This document shows positions 52,092-61,560 of a DNA stretch of 64,000 nt, piece after piece. The stretch comes from Alcaligenes faecalis (GTDB lineage Bacteria; Pseudomonadota; Gammaproteobacteria; Burkholderiales; Burkholderiaceae_B), in NCBI RefSeq assembly GCF_002443155.1, contig NZ_CP023667.1, positions 372,001-436,000 of the forward strand, in the 5' to 3' direction. The notes below the pieces were generated by a model. The model saw nothing but the letters and a program-made list of their open reading frames with translations, made no database searches and was not told where the DNA came from. A program made the translations under genes and the position numbers. The stretch's first letter is position 1, and every line of letters begins with the position of its first letter.

Positions 52092-52343
52092 TTATTGGCT
52101 GCGCGGTTCCAGTTGCTGTTTATGGGTCACGACTGCCTGCAAAACAATAGGCAACAGCTCGCCATCTTTGCTTTTACCGCTGGGGTTCTGCGCCACAAAA
52201 TCCAGCAGGGAGCGACGCATGCGCGGGTCCCAGAACTTCTGGATATGTTCCGCAATCTCGCGCAGTCCTTGTTCCCGATTGCTCAGGATTTCAAAGAACT
52301 GACCGATCTGGTTGGCCATGGGAATCAAAGGAACAATGTTCAT
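52092..52343 (-). CDS. fdsD: Formate dehydrogenase delta subunit
   Basis: This 83-residue protein has the FdsD pattern: MANQIGQFFEIL, IAEHIQKFWDPRMRRSLLDFV. It has no metal-binding cysteines. FdsD is needed for activity of NAD-dependent FdsABG formate dehydrogenases, apparently in assembly. It overlaps fdhD by 4 bp (ATGA) and is the last gene of the operon. Confidence 0.93.
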   Translation of the reverse strand: MNIVPLIPMANQIGQFFEILSNREQGLREIAEHIQKFWDPRMRRSLLDFVAQNPSGKSKDGELLPIVLQAVVTHKQQLEPRSQ

Positions 52344-53206
52344 GGTGATGTGGCCGAGCGTGACTCGGCAGAATTCAGGTAGTGGGGATGGCTGTACAGC
52401 GTGAAGCTGCGGTCACGGGCAAAGGCGGCCAGCATGACGCCCAGTTCATCGGCAATCTGCACGGCATAGGCGGTGGGGGCGGAGACCGCCACCACAAAGT
52501 TGATGCCCATGGCAGCGGCCTTCTGGACCATCTCGAAGCTGGCACGGCTGGAGATCAGCACCATGCCAGAGCGGGGATCAATATTGTTGCGCAGCATGTG
52601 GCCTAGCAGCTTGTCCAGCGCGTTGTGGCGGCCTACATCCTCACGCACGGCCAGGATATCGCCTTGCAGATTGCACCAGGCAGCGGCGTGGGTAGCCCCC
52701 GTCAGTTGATGCAAAGGCTGGCTGGAGCGCAAGGCATCCAGCGCCTGGAAGATGGCGGCGGCATCGGGGCTGTGCTCGGGGGCGTCCAGACGGGGTAGCT
52801 GGCGGCGTACCTCGTCCAGGCTTTCCAGACCGCACAGGCCACAGCCCGTACGACCGGCCAACTGGCGGCGACGCGCCTTGAGCTGATGCTGGCAGGCACT
52901 GGCAATCTCGATTTGCAGCAGGCTGCCGCGCTCGCCTTCCAGCACATCCACGCCGCGTATATCGTCAGCTGTACGAATAATGCCCTCGGTCATGGAGAAT
53001 CCATAGGCCAGATCTTCCAGATCACTGGGGCTGCACAACAAGGCACTATGGCTGATGCCATTGAATTCCAGGGCAACGGCCTGTTCGCGCGCCAGCGCAT
53101 CCTGATCCTCTTGGGGCAGGGTGTCAGCTTGTGCTTCAGCTGGGGTACGCGCCTGCCGCCATACGGTGGCAGGGGCGCTGGCATCACGAAAATCTGCCTG
53201 GCTCAC
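52340..53206 (-). CDS. fdhD: Formate dehydrogenase accessory sulfurtransferase (FdhD/FdsC)
   Basis: This 288-residue protein transfers sulfur from a cysteine desulfurase to the molybdenum cofactor before insertion into FdsA. The two cysteines needed for sulfur relay are Cys122 and Cys125 in GRTGCGLCG. The GRHNALDK and SSRASFEMVQKA motifs are present. In this operon type it is also called fdsC. It starts 32 bp after fdsA. Confidence 0.94.
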   Translation of the reverse strand: MSQADFRDASAPATVWRQARTPAEAQADTLPQEDQDALAREQAVALEFNGISHSALLCSPSDLEDLAYGFSMTEGIIRTADDIRGVDVLEGERGSLLQIEIASACQHQLKARRRQLAGRTGCGLCGLESLDEVRRQLPRLDAPEHSPDAAAIFQALDALRSSQPLHQLTGATHAAAWCNLQGDILAVREDVGRHNALDKLLGHMLRNNIDPRSGMVLISSRASFEMVQKAAAMGINFVVAVSAPTAYAVQIADELGVMLAAFARDRSFTLYSHPHYLNSAESRSATSP

Positions 53207-53238
53207 GTGGGCAACTCCTTAGGGCCTGTTTAGACGCA

Positions 53239-56160
53239 TCATACTTTCGCGACGGCCTCGTCAGGCTCATGCTGGTGGCTGTGATCCGCATGGGCCAAGT
53301 CTTCGGCCGATAGGGTCTCGCCTTGCAGGAGACGCTGCTGAATATCGTGGAAACGGTTCCAGCGATTTTGCCAGGCCGACTCGGAGGTCACGCGCTGAAT
53401 CTGCACGGCCGTCACCTTGTACTCGGGGCAGTTGGTTGCCCAGTCCGAGTTATTGGTGGTGACCACGTTGGCGCCCGACTCGGGAAAGTGGAAAGTAGTA
53501 TAGACCACCCCTGGCTGCACCCGTTCGGTCACTGTCGCCCGCAAGGCAGTCTCGCCCGCACGGCTCTTGACCGAGACTTTGTCGCCACTGCGAATGCCAC
53601 GATCTTCAGCATCTACCGGGTGAATTTCCAGCAAGTCCTCTGCATGCCAGGCCACGTTGTCGGTACGGCGGGTTTGTGCACCCACGTTGTACTGCGACAG
53701 GATGCGGCCGGTCGTCAGTAGCAAGGGGAACTTGCGGCTGCTGCGCTCTTCGGTAGGCACGTACTGGGTCAGCATGAAGCGGCCCTTGCCACGCACGAAC
53801 TCGTCGATGTGCATGGTGGGGGTGCCTTCAGGGGCTTGTTCGTTGCAAGGCCATTGCACGCTGCCACCCAGTTCCTGGATGCGATCGTAGGACACGCCGG
53901 TAAAGGTCGGTGTCAGGCGGGCGATCTCGTCCATGATCTGGCCGGGATGCTCGTAGCTCATGGGGTAGCCCAGAGCCCGGGCCAGGGCGCAGGTGACTTC
54001 CCAGTCAGCCATGCCCGCCTTGGGCTCCATCACTTTGCGTACGCGGGAAATACGGCGCTCGGCGTTGGTGAAGGTGCCATCTTTTTCCAGGAAGGACGAA
54101 CCGGGCAGGAACACGTGAGCGTACTTGGCGGTTTCGTTCAGGAACAGATCCTGCACTACCACACACTCCATGGCGGCCATGGCGGCGGCCACGTGCTGGG
54201 TGTTCGGGTCGGACTGAACAATGTCCTCGCCCTGGCAGTACAGCCCCTTGAAGCTGCCACTCAAGGCGGCGTCAAACATATTGGGAATGCGCAGGCCGGG
54301 TTCGGATTGCAGGGACACGCCCCAGGCCTCTTCAAATTGCTGACGTACGCTGTTGTCGGAGACGTGACGGTAGCCAGGGAACTCGTGCGGGAAGGAGCCC
54401 ATATCGCAGGAGCCTTGCACGTTGTTCTGACCACGCAGCGGGTTCACACCCACGCCTTCGCGGCCCACGTTGCCGGTTGCCATGGCCAGGTTGGCAATGG
54501 CCATCACGGTGGTGGAACCCTGGCTGTGTTCAGTCACGCCCAGACCGTAGTAAATCGAACCGTTGCCGCCGGTGGCGTACAGACGGGCTGCGCCACGGAT
54601 GTCGTCGGCAGATACACCGCAGATCTCGGCCATGGCTTCTGGCGAGTTCTGGGGCTGGCTGACAAAGCTGCGCCATTCATTGAAGGCAGCGGTATCGCAG
54701 CGCTCGGCCACATAGGCCTCGTTCACCAGATTTTCAGTGACGATGACGTGGGCCATGGCGGTCAGCATGGCGGTGTTGGTGCCTGGACGCAGGGGCAGGT
54801 GGTAGTCGGCCTGGATGTGCGGCGAGCTGACCAGTTCGGTCTGGCGCGGGTCGATCACGATCAGGCGGGCACCTTGGCGCAAGCGGCGTTTCAGGCGCGA
54901 TGCAAATACGGGGTGGGCGGCGCTGGGGTTGGCACCCATCACGATCACCACGTCGGTGTGCATCACCGAGTCAAAGGTTTGCGTACCGGCGGACTCACCC
55001 AGGGTCATCTTCAGGCCGTAGCCGGTAGGGGAGTGACAGACGCGGGCGCAGGTGTCCACGTTATTGGTACCAAAGGCGGCGCGAACCAGCTTTTGCACCA
55101 GATAGGTTTCTTCGTTGGTGCAACGCGAGGAGGTGATACCGCCCACGGCATCACGACCGTGCTGATCCTGAATGCGACGGAATTCGGACGCGGCGTAATT
55201 GATGGCCTCGTCCCACGACACTTCCTGCCAAGGGTCTGTAATGCTCTTGCGTATCATGGGGCTCAGGATACGGTCCTGGTGAGTGGCGTACCCCCAGGCG
55301 AAACGGCCTTTCACGCAGGCATGACCACGGTTGGCCTTGCCGTCTTTCCAGGGCGTCATGCGAATGACCTTGTCGCCCTTCATCTCGGCCTTGAAGCCGC
55401 AACCTACACCGCAGTAGGCGCAAGTGGTGATGACGGCGTGCTCGGGTTGCCCCAGATCGATGACGGATTTTTCCATCAGGGAGGAGGTCGGGCAGGCCTG
55501 GACACAAGCACCACAGGACACGCAATCGCTGCCCAGGAAGCCATCGTTCTGACCGGCGGTAACACGCGATTCAAAACCACGCTTGTCGATGGTCAGTGCA
55601 AAGGTGCCCTGAACTTCCTCACAGGCACGTACGCAGCGATTGCAGACAATGCACTTGCTGGAGTCGTAGGCAAAGTAAGGGTTGGAGTTGTCGGTGCTGT
55701 CGTCCAGGTGGTTGGCGCCATCAAAGCCATAGCGCACGCTGCGCAGGCCCACGACACCGGCCATGTCTTGCAGTTCGCAATTGCCGTTGGCGGGACAGGT
55801 CAGGCAGTCCAGGGGGTGATCGGAGATGTACAGCTCCATCACGTTGCGGCGTAGCTTGTGCAGGGTGTCGTTTTCGGTCTGGACGACCATGCCTTCTTCC
55901 ACCAGCGTGGTGCAGGAAGCAGGGTGGCCGCGACGGCCTTCAATGTCCACCAGGCACAGACGGCAGGAGCCAAACGCTTCCAGCGAGTCGGTAGCGCACA
56001 GTTTGGGAATATTGATGCCAGCCAAGGCGGCCGCATGCATCACGGAAGTGCCAACGGGCACTTCAATCAATTTGCCATCAATGGTCAGGTTGACCATCTC
56101 GGTCTGGGTCGAGGCTGGGGTGCCCAGGTCACGTTCGCGTACGGCGACTGTTTCTTTCAT
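53239..56160 (-). CDS. fdsA: NAD-dependent formate dehydrogenase alpha subunit
   Basis: This 973-residue molybdoenzyme oxidises formate to CO2. The N-terminal [2Fe-2S] cysteines are Cys55, 66, 69 and 83. NuoG-like clusters follow (His115 with Cys119, 122 and 128; Cys170-180; Cys213-223), and the catalytic-domain cluster uses Cys247, 250, 254 and 282. Cys375 in ARVCHSPTG is the Mo/W ligand (cysteine, not selenocysteine), next to His376. ATG 56160 has GGAG six bases upstream; an earlier frame extension overlaps fdsB and is rejected. Confidence 0.96.
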   Translation of the reverse strand: MKETVAVRERDLGTPASTQTEMVNLTIDGKLIEVPVGTSVMHAAALAGINIPKLCATDSLEAFGSCRLCLVDIEGRRGHPASCTTLVEEGMVVQTENDTLHKLRRNVMELYISDHPLDCLTCPANGNCELQDMAGVVGLRSVRYGFDGANHLDDSTDNSNPYFAYDSSKCIVCNRCVRACEEVQGTFALTIDKRGFESRVTAGQNDGFLGSDCVSCGACVQACPTSSLMEKSVIDLGQPEHAVITTCAYCGVGCGFKAEMKGDKVIRMTPWKDGKANRGHACVKGRFAWGYATHQDRILSPMIRKSITDPWQEVSWDEAINYAASEFRRIQDQHGRDAVGGITSSRCTNEETYLVQKLVRAAFGTNNVDTCARVCHSPTGYGLKMTLGESAGTQTFDSVMHTDVVIVMGANPSAAHPVFASRLKRRLRQGARLIVIDPRQTELVSSPHIQADYHLPLRPGTNTAMLTAMAHVIVTENLVNEAYVAERCDTAAFNEWRSFVSQPQNSPEAMAEICGVSADDIRGAARLYATGGNGSIYYGLGVTEHSQGSTTVMAIANLAMATGNVGREGVGVNPLRGQNNVQGSCDMGSFPHEFPGYRHVSDNSVRQQFEEAWGVSLQSEPGLRIPNMFDAALSGSFKGLYCQGEDIVQSDPNTQHVAAAMAAMECVVVQDLFLNETAKYAHVFLPGSSFLEKDGTFTNAERRISRVRKVMEPKAGMADWEVTCALARALGYPMSYEHPGQIMDEIARLTPTFTGVSYDRIQELGGSVQWPCNEQAPEGTPTMHIDEFVRGKGRFMLTQYVPTEERSSRKFPLLLTTGRILSQYNVGAQTRRTDNVAWHAEDLLEIHPVDAEDRGIRSGDKVSVKSRAGETALRATVTERVQPGVVYTTFHFPESGANVVTTNNSDWATNCPEYKVTAVQIQRVTSESAWQNRWNRFHDIQQRLLQGETLSAEDLAHADHSHQHEPDEAVAKV

Positions 56161-56173
56161 GGTGATCTCCGTC

Positions 56174-57742
56174 TTAGACCTTGGCCAGGTCCTGCTCGGT
56201 TTGCGGGGCCAGTCCAAAATCCTGGGGGAAGTGTTCCAGCGCGGACAGGACGGGATAAGGGGTCATGCCGCCCAAGGCGCACAAGGACCCGGAGAACATC
56301 GTGTCGCACAGGTCGCGCAGCAGCTCGACATGGTTGTCCATGTCTTCGCGGCGACGGATCTTCTGGATGGTCTCCACGCCACGCGTAGAACCAATGCGAC
56401 AGGGGGTACATTTGCCACAGGATTCGATGGCACAGAACTCCATGGCGTATTGCGCCATGTGGGCCATGTCTACTGTGTCGTCAAAGGCCACCAGACCACC
56501 GTGACCGACCATGGCATTGATCTTCATGTAGGCTTCGTAGTCCAGCGGGACATCCCACTGGTGTTCGGGCAGATAGGCTCCCAGGGGGCCACCGACTTGT
56601 ACTGCACGCAAGGGACGACCGCTGGCGCTGCCGCCACCGTAGTCGTACAGCAATTCACGCAGGGTGACGCCAAAGGCTTTTTCCACCAGGCCACCGTTTT
56701 GCAGATTGCCGGTCAACTGGAAGGCCAGCGTGCCACGCGAGCGGCCCATGCCGTAGTTCTGGTAGTAGGCACCGCCCTTGGCCAGAATCACCGGCACGGA
56801 AGCCAGCGACACCACGTTATTGATGACCGTAGGCTGACCAAACAAGCCTTTGATGGCGGGCAGAGGCGGCTTCACACGCACCACGCCGCGTTTGCCTTCC
56901 AGGCTGTCGAGCAGGGCGGTTTCTTCGCCACAGATGTAGGCACCGGCTGCTTTGCGCACTTCCAGATCGAACTCGCAGCCGCTGCCCTGAATGTTCTTGC
57001 CCAGCCAGCCTGCTGCGCGCGCCGCCACAATGGCTTCGTTCAACGCTTGCACAGCCAGTGGGTATTCGGAACGCACGTAGATGTAGCCATAGGTCGCACC
57101 GACGGCCAGACCGGCAATTGCCATGCCTTCAACCAGGCACAGCGGATCGCCTTCCATCAGCATGCGATCAGAAAACGTGCCCGAGTCGCCTTCGTCGGCA
57201 TTACAGACAATGTATTTCTGCTGTGCCGGGGTGTTCAGTACCGTGTTCCATTTGATGCCGGTCGGGAAAGCGGCACCGCCACGACCACGCAGGCCGGAGT
57301 CTGTGACTTCTTTCACAATGGCGGCTGGCTCCATGGCCAGTGCTTTGCTCAAACCTTCAAAGCCACCACAGGCCTGATAATCGGCCACGCTGACTGGATC
57401 AATAATGCCCACGCGAGCAAACGTCAGTCGTTCCTGATTCTTCAGGTAGGGGATGGCGTCCGTCAGACCGTGGCACAACTTATGTGCACCGCCTTGCAGG
57501 AAACCAGCGTCGAACAGACCGGGTAAATCTTCAGTCTGGACAGGGCCGTAAGCGACACGGCCTTCTGCCGTTTGCACTTCCACCATGGGCTCCAGCCATA
57601 GCAAACCGCGCGAGCCATTGCGCACGATCTGTATGTCCAGGCCGCGCTCCTGAGCCTGGGCCGCCAGTTGCTGGGCAATCTCATGGGCGCCCATGGCGAC
57701 CGCCGCGGTGTCGCGCGGAACGTAAACGGTAATGGTGCTCAT
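56174..57742 (-). CDS. fdsB: NAD-dependent formate dehydrogenase beta subunit
   Basis: This 522-residue protein is the NuoF-like diaphorase part. It has an N-terminal thioredoxin-like domain, the FMN/NADH region (LRGRGGAAFPTG and CNADEGDSGTFSDR) and the [4Fe-4S] motif ESCGKCTPCRIGS with a later Cys in SLCALGG. It passes electrons from FdsA to NAD. It overlaps fdsG by 4 bp and is 13 bp from fdsA. Confidence 0.96.
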   Translation of the reverse strand: MSTITVYVPRDTAAVAMGAHEIAQQLAAQAQERGLDIQIVRNGSRGLLWLEPMVEVQTAEGRVAYGPVQTEDLPGLFDAGFLQGGAHKLCHGLTDAIPYLKNQERLTFARVGIIDPVSVADYQACGGFEGLSKALAMEPAAIVKEVTDSGLRGRGGAAFPTGIKWNTVLNTPAQQKYIVCNADEGDSGTFSDRMLMEGDPLCLVEGMAIAGLAVGATYGYIYVRSEYPLAVQALNEAIVAARAAGWLGKNIQGSGCEFDLEVRKAAGAYICGEETALLDSLEGKRGVVRVKPPLPAIKGLFGQPTVINNVVSLASVPVILAKGGAYYQNYGMGRSRGTLAFQLTGNLQNGGLVEKAFGVTLRELLYDYGGGSASGRPLRAVQVGGPLGAYLPEHQWDVPLDYEAYMKINAMVGHGGLVAFDDTVDMAHMAQYAMEFCAIESCGKCTPCRIGSTRGVETIQKIRRREDMDNHVELLRDLCDTMFSGSLCALGGMTPYPVLSALEHFPQDFGLAPQTEQDLAKV

Positions 57743-58245
57743 GACTGCGCCTCCTGGCTGCTTAGCAGGGCGTCCAGTTTTTCGGGGGTGACGCGTGCAT
57801 GCGGTACGCCATCGAGCATGACAGCGGGGGACTGAGCACAGAGGCCCAGACAGTAGACAGGTTCCAGCGTGTACTGGCCGTCGTCGCTGTTTTCATGGAA
57901 GTCGCAGTTCAGGCGGCGACGGGCATGAGCCGTCAGCTCCAGCCCGCCCCGCGCCTGACAGGCTTCTGCCCGGCAGATTTCCAGGGTATGAGTCGCGTGG
58001 GGCTGGGTGCGGAAGTGGGCGTAAAAAGAGATAACGCCATGGATTTCCGCACGGGACAGGGCCAGTTGTTCGGCCAGCACCGGCACCACGGACTCGGGAA
58101 TACAGGCAATCCGGTCCTGAATCGTGTGCAAAATAGGCAACAGGTTACCTTTCTGGCCGGCGTGCTCCTGCACGGCCTGCAAGGCGACCTCTTCAGGAGT
58201 CAGACCGGACAGGTCCTGTTCCTGGTGATGAGGGGTTGTTTGCAT
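57739..58245 (-). CDS. fdsG: NAD-dependent formate dehydrogenase gamma subunit
   Basis: This 168-residue protein is NuoE-like, with a thioredoxin-type [2Fe-2S] site whose cysteines appear in CRAEACQ and CLGLCAQ. ATG 58245 is preferred; a GTG at 58302 lies inside a palindromic operator-like sequence and would add 19 basic residues. The ribosome site (AGGA) is close to the ATG. It is the first gene of fdsGBA-fdhD-fdsD. Confidence 0.92.
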   Translation of the reverse strand: MQTTPHHQEQDLSGLTPEEVALQAVQEHAGQKGNLLPILHTIQDRIACIPESVVPVLAEQLALSRAEIHGVISFYAHFRTQPHATHTLEICRAEACQARGGLELTAHARRRLNCDFHENSDDGQYTLEPVYCLGLCAQSPAVMLDGVPHARVTPEKLDALLSSQEAQS

Positions 58246-58296
58246 GTCCTGTGTGCGCGGTGCCCGGATAGGGAGCCTGCGCCTCCATGTTTTTTT

Positions 58297-58312
58297 ATGC
58301 ACAGCTGTGCAT
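58297..58312. promoter_or_regulatory. 16-bp palindrome upstream of fdsG
   Basis: ATGCACAG and CTGTGCAT form a perfect uninterrupted palindrome (58297-58312), 52 bp upstream of the fdsG ATG, in the 202-bp gap to the divergent regulator. Its position suits an operator for the fds operon. No similar copy is seen elsewhere in the gap. Confidence 0.5.
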
Positions 58313-58384
58313 ATTATTTGACAGTGTTTTCCCTTGTAATCTAACCACTTAAGTCCATAACTTCAATAAGCAATATTTCGCATA

Positions 58385-58448
58385 TATAATGTTTGGTACA
58401 TGCAGCACAAAACATAAATACGAAAACATACTGGTCTACAAAAACATA
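58385..58448 (+). promoter_or_regulatory. Regulator promoter with three AAAACATA repeats
   Basis: TATAAT (58385-58390) lies 17 bp after a poor -35 (TTCAAT). Downstream, AAAACATA occurs at 58409-58416, 58423-58430 and 58441-58448, the last ending on the first base of the start codon. Repeats so close to the start suggest a binding site that would block expression of the regulator gene. The sequence around the -10 (TCGCATATATAA) resembles a ModE half-site. Confidence 0.4.
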
Positions 58449-59554
58449 TGACCAAACAGAAATTCAAAGCCCGGCTGCGCTCTGAATGGATTCTGGAAAA
58501 TGCAGACGGCGTGGAACTCCCCATGGGGGATGTGCTGCGTTTGTTGGGTGCCATCGAGCGACTGGGGCACTTGGCGGGAGCCAGCAAGGAATGCCAGTTT
58601 TCCTACAGACATGCCTGGGGCTTGTTGCGCAATGCCGAACAACAGTTTGATGCGGCCTTGCTGGAAACGTCCCGGCGCAAAGGTACCAAGCTGACCGAGT
58701 TTGCCCAGCGTTTGCTGTGGGCAAACCGGCGTCTGGACGCGCGCTTGACGCCGACCCTGGAAAGCATGGCTTCCGAACTGGAAGAGGAGCTGGGCCGCTT
58801 GTATGCTCAGCCTCTGGATCGTTTGCGCTTTCAGGCCAGTCACGGATTTGCGATTGAAGGCTTGATGCGCTTTGCCAACGAACACGATGGCTTGCCGCTG
58901 GAACTACGCTATCGCACGGCGATTGAAGCGCTGGCTTCGCTGGAGCGTGGGGACTGCGACCTGGCCGGTTTCCAGGTTCCGGTAGGTGAGTTCGAGGTGG
59001 CTGCCATGCGCCGTTATGGGCAGTGGTTGTCTCCCGCCCGTCATCGGCTGATTTTCCTGTCTACACGCCGAACCGGCCTGTTTGTGGAAAAGGGCAACCC
59101 CAAGAACATCACGGGCATGGCGGATTTGCTACGGCCCGATGTGCGCTTTGTGAACCGTCAGATGGGGTCCAGTACCCGCTTTCTGGCCACCTTGCTGCTG
59201 GGTCAGTTAGGGGTAAACACGAATGCGGTGCTGGGCTTTGAAACAACAGAATTGACGCATATGGCGGTGGCGGCCCACGTTGCCAGTGGCATGGCCGATA
59301 CCGGCCTGGGCGTGGAAACAGCGGCCAGCCGATGCGGGCTGGAGTTCATTCCCTTGGCGCAGGAGCGCTATTTCATCGCGGTCGAGCAAGAAGCGCTGGA
59401 TAAGGCTCCTATGCAGCAACTGATGAACGTGATTGGCGGTTCCGCGTATAGTCAATTCATGGAAGATCTGGTGGGTTACGACCCACGGGGTTTAGGGCAG
59501 ATCATGACGCTGGAACAGGCATTCGGCCAGGCCGCCGACATGCTCTGGCGTTAG
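58448..59554 (+). CDS. ModE-type HTH regulator with PBP-like domain (FdsR-like)
   Basis: This 368-residue protein has an N-terminal winged helix of the ModE/LysR type (LPMGDVLRLLGAIERLGHLAGASKE) and a C-terminal periplasmic-binding-protein-like domain (PF12727 type; FVNRQMGSSTRFLATLLLGQLG). It is divergent from fdsG and sits before moaA, so it is a good candidate to control formate dehydrogenase in response to molybdate or formate. In Cupriavidus a regulator named FdsR controls the fds operon; equivalence is not proven. Confidence 0.78.
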   Translation: MTKQKFKARLRSEWILENADGVELPMGDVLRLLGAIERLGHLAGASKECQFSYRHAWGLLRNAEQQFDAALLETSRRKGTKLTEFAQRLLWANRRLDARLTPTLESMASELEEELGRLYAQPLDRLRFQASHGFAIEGLMRFANEHDGLPLELRYRTAIEALASLERGDCDLAGFQVPVGEFEVAAMRRYGQWLSPARHRLIFLSTRRTGLFVEKGNPKNITGMADLLRPDVRFVNRQMGSSTRFLATLLLGQLGVNTNAVLGFETTELTHMAVAAHVASGMADTGLGVETAASRCGLEFIPLAQERYFIAVEQEALDKAPMQQLMNVIGGSAYSQFMEDLVGYDPRGLGQIMTLEQAFGQAADMLWR

Positions 59555-59628
59555 ACCCCTTCGCTTGACGAAAACACACATACACCATGAGACGGGGACA
59601 ACCCTGTCCTTGAAAGAAAGAGAACACC

Positions 59629-60873
59629 ATGAGAGATGATCATGGGCCAAAACGTGAACCGCTGTCTGTAGACGAGGTTCAGGCCAGGCCATATCAAGAA
59701 GTGGCTTCCCCAGGCTCCGAGGCTTCATCTGCGGGGCGGACTGACGCGGCGCCTGCTGGATCGGGGCTTGTACTGTCAGGCATCGAACAGGGGATTCAAA
59801 CGAGTGCTGCTGAACCTGCGCGCCGTCCAACGGTGCGCATTGCTGCTGTGTCCGGGCAACCGCTGGACAAGCGTCACCGTCCGTTTCACGATCTGCGTAT
59901 TTCCCTGACCGACAAGTGCAATTTCCGCTGTACCTACTGTATGCCCAGGGAAGTGTTTGGCACGGACTATGAGTTCCTGCCTCACTCTTCCCTGCTTAGC
60001 TTTGAAGAGATCGAGCGTGTGGCACGGCAGGCGGTTTCCCTGGGCGTGCGCAAGCTGCGGCTGACGGGTGGCGAGCCACTATTGCGTCGAAATATTGAAG
60101 TGCTGATTGCCATGCTGGCCAAGCTGCGCACACCGGAAGGTGATCCGGTAGAGCTGACCTTGACCACCAATGGCACCTTGCTGGGCCGCAAAGCACAGGC
60201 GTTGAAAGACGCGGGCTTGAATCGCGTCACCGTCAGCCTGGATGCTTTGGACGATGCCCGCTTTACGCAACTTAGCGACAGCGGCGTGTCCGTGTCCACT
60301 GTGCTGGATGGCATTGCCAAGGCGCAGGCCGTGGGTTTGAGTCCAGTGAAGGTCAATATGGTGGTGCGCAAAGGCCTGAACGATGACCAGATTCTGCCCA
60401 TGGTGGAGCACTTCAAAGGCTCAGGTCAGATTCTGCGCTTTATTGAATATATGGACGTGGGCAACAGCAATGGCTGGAATCTGGAAGAAGTCGTCAGTGG
60501 CGCGGAGATTGTGGAACGCATCCAGTCCTGTTTCGATCTGGAACCGGTTGCCGCTCAGTATCGCGGCGAAGTCGCCAGCCGCTGGCGTTTCAAGGATGGC
60601 ACGGGTGAAGTCGGCGTCATTACCAGTGTGACGCAACCCTTCTGTGGGGACTGTTCGCGCATGCGTCTTTCTCCTGAAGGACGTCTGTTTCTGTGCCTGT
60701 TTGCTTCCCAAGGTTATGATGTGCGGGCGCAATTGCGCTCGGGTGCTTCCGACGAACAGTTAGCCGCCTATATGCACGGTGTCTGGACGGGACGGCAAGA
60801 CCGATATTCCGAGATTCGGGGTGAGCAAACCACGAGTCGTGACCGTATAGAAATGAGTTACATCGGCGGATGA
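59629..60873 (+). CDS. moaA: GTP 3',8-cyclase (molybdenum cofactor biosynthesis MoaA)
   Basis: This 414-residue radical-SAM enzyme starts molybdopterin synthesis. The SAM cluster is Cys97, Cys101 and Cys104 ([10 protein letters not shown]). LTGGEPLLR follows, and the C-terminal GTP-site cluster is in [19 protein letters not shown]. The C-terminus ends in Gly-Gly, as needed for function. About 80 residues of low-complexity, Ala/Ser-rich sequence precede the family core; the ribosome site before ATG 59629 is weak. It overlaps mobA by 4 bp. Confidence 0.94.
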   Translation: MRDDHGPKREPLSVDEVQARPYQEVASPGSEASSAGRTDAAPAGSGLVLSGIEQGIQTSAAEPARRPTVRIAAVSGQPLDKRHRPFHDLRISLTDKCNFRCTYCMPREVFGTDYEFLPHSSLLSFEEIERVARQAVSLGVRKLRLTGGEPLLRRNIEVLIAMLAKLRTPEGDPVELTLTTNGTLLGRKAQALKDAGLNRVTVSLDALDDARFTQLSDSGVSVSTVLDGIAKAQAVGLSPVKVNMVVRKGLNDDQILPMVEHFKGSGQILRFIEYMDVGNSNGWNLEEVVSGAEIVERIQSCFDLEPVAAQYRGEVASRWRFKDGTGEVGVITSVTQPFCGDCSRMRLSPEGRLFLCLFASQGYDVRAQLRSGASDEQLAAYMHGVWTGRQDRYSEIRGEQTTSRDRIEMSYIGG

Positions 60874-61481
60874 TAAGCACACAGGACATTAGCGGTATTG
60901 TGCTGGCGGGCGGACGGGCTCGGCGTTTTGATTTGTCGGGCCAGATCGATAAAGGCTTGCTGCTGTTGCAGGGCCAGCCCTTGGTCCAGCATCTGGTGCG
61001 TCGCCTGCGTCCGCAGGTGGGGACTATCCTGATCAGTGCCAATCGCAATCCTGAACAATATGTCCATTGGGGCCGTGTAGTACCGGATGCGCTGGAGCTG
61101 GAGGGCTACCTGGGCCCGCTGGCGGGTTTGGCCAGTGTGCTGGATCAGATCAACACCCCATGGGCCTTGTCCTGTCCGGTGGATTTGCCCTTTGTACCCG
61201 TGGATCTGGGCAAGCGTCTGATCAAGGCTGTTGAGGAGCAGGGAGCCGTGGCTGCTTACGCACAGGCAGAGCGCAGTCACCCTTTATGCCTGTTGATACG
61301 CACGGATCAGGCTGCGGGCCTGAAAGAATACCTGCTTAGCGGCGAGCGCCGCGTCATGAGCTGGCTGGAAAGCATAGGCGCGGTGGAAGTGGACTTCCGC
61401 GATGCGCCGGAACATGCCTTTTTCAATATCAATACGCCGCAGGATCTGGATCAGGCCCAAAGCTGGTCCGTTAGCCCCTGA
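60870..61481 (+). CDS. mobA: Molybdenum cofactor guanylyltransferase
   Basis: This 203-residue nucleotidyltransferase attaches GMP to Mo-molybdopterin to make the guanine dinucleotide form used by FdsA. It has the N-terminal [10 protein letters not shown] loop, a DLPFVP metal-site segment and [12 protein letters not shown] at the C-terminus, typical of MobA. Its start overlaps moaA (ATGA). Confidence 0.94.
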   Translation: MISTQDISGIVLAGGRARRFDLSGQIDKGLLLLQGQPLVQHLVRRLRPQVGTILISANRNPEQYVHWGRVVPDALELEGYLGPLAGLASVLDQINTPWALSCPVDLPFVPVDLGKRLIKAVEEQGAVAAYAQAERSHPLCLLIRTDQAAGLKEYLLSGERRVMSWLESIGAVEVDFRDAPEHAFFNINTPQDLDQAQSWSVSP

Positions 61482-61500
61482 TTGGACAGCACATAGAAAA

Positions 61501-61525
61501 AACCGCCCTGGAAGGGCGGTTTTTG
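61501..61525. terminator. Terminator between mobA and moeA
   Basis: AACCGCCCT (61501-61509) and AGGGCGGTT (61513-61521) form a 9-bp stem with a GGA loop, followed by TTTT on the plus strand and preceded by an A-run. It can serve both convergent genes. Confidence 0.85.
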
Positions 61526-61560
61526 TATGGTAAAGCCAAAGCGTGAATAAAGGCCCGAGC

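Noticed and set aside
53239..56160. Selenocysteine formate dehydrogenase
   Set aside because: There is no in-frame TGA; the ligand position is Cys375.
53809..57526. Long plus-strand open frames opposite fdsA and fdsB
   Set aside because: They are mirror images of the iron-sulfur and flavoprotein genes, whose cysteine motifs are unmistakable on the minus strand.
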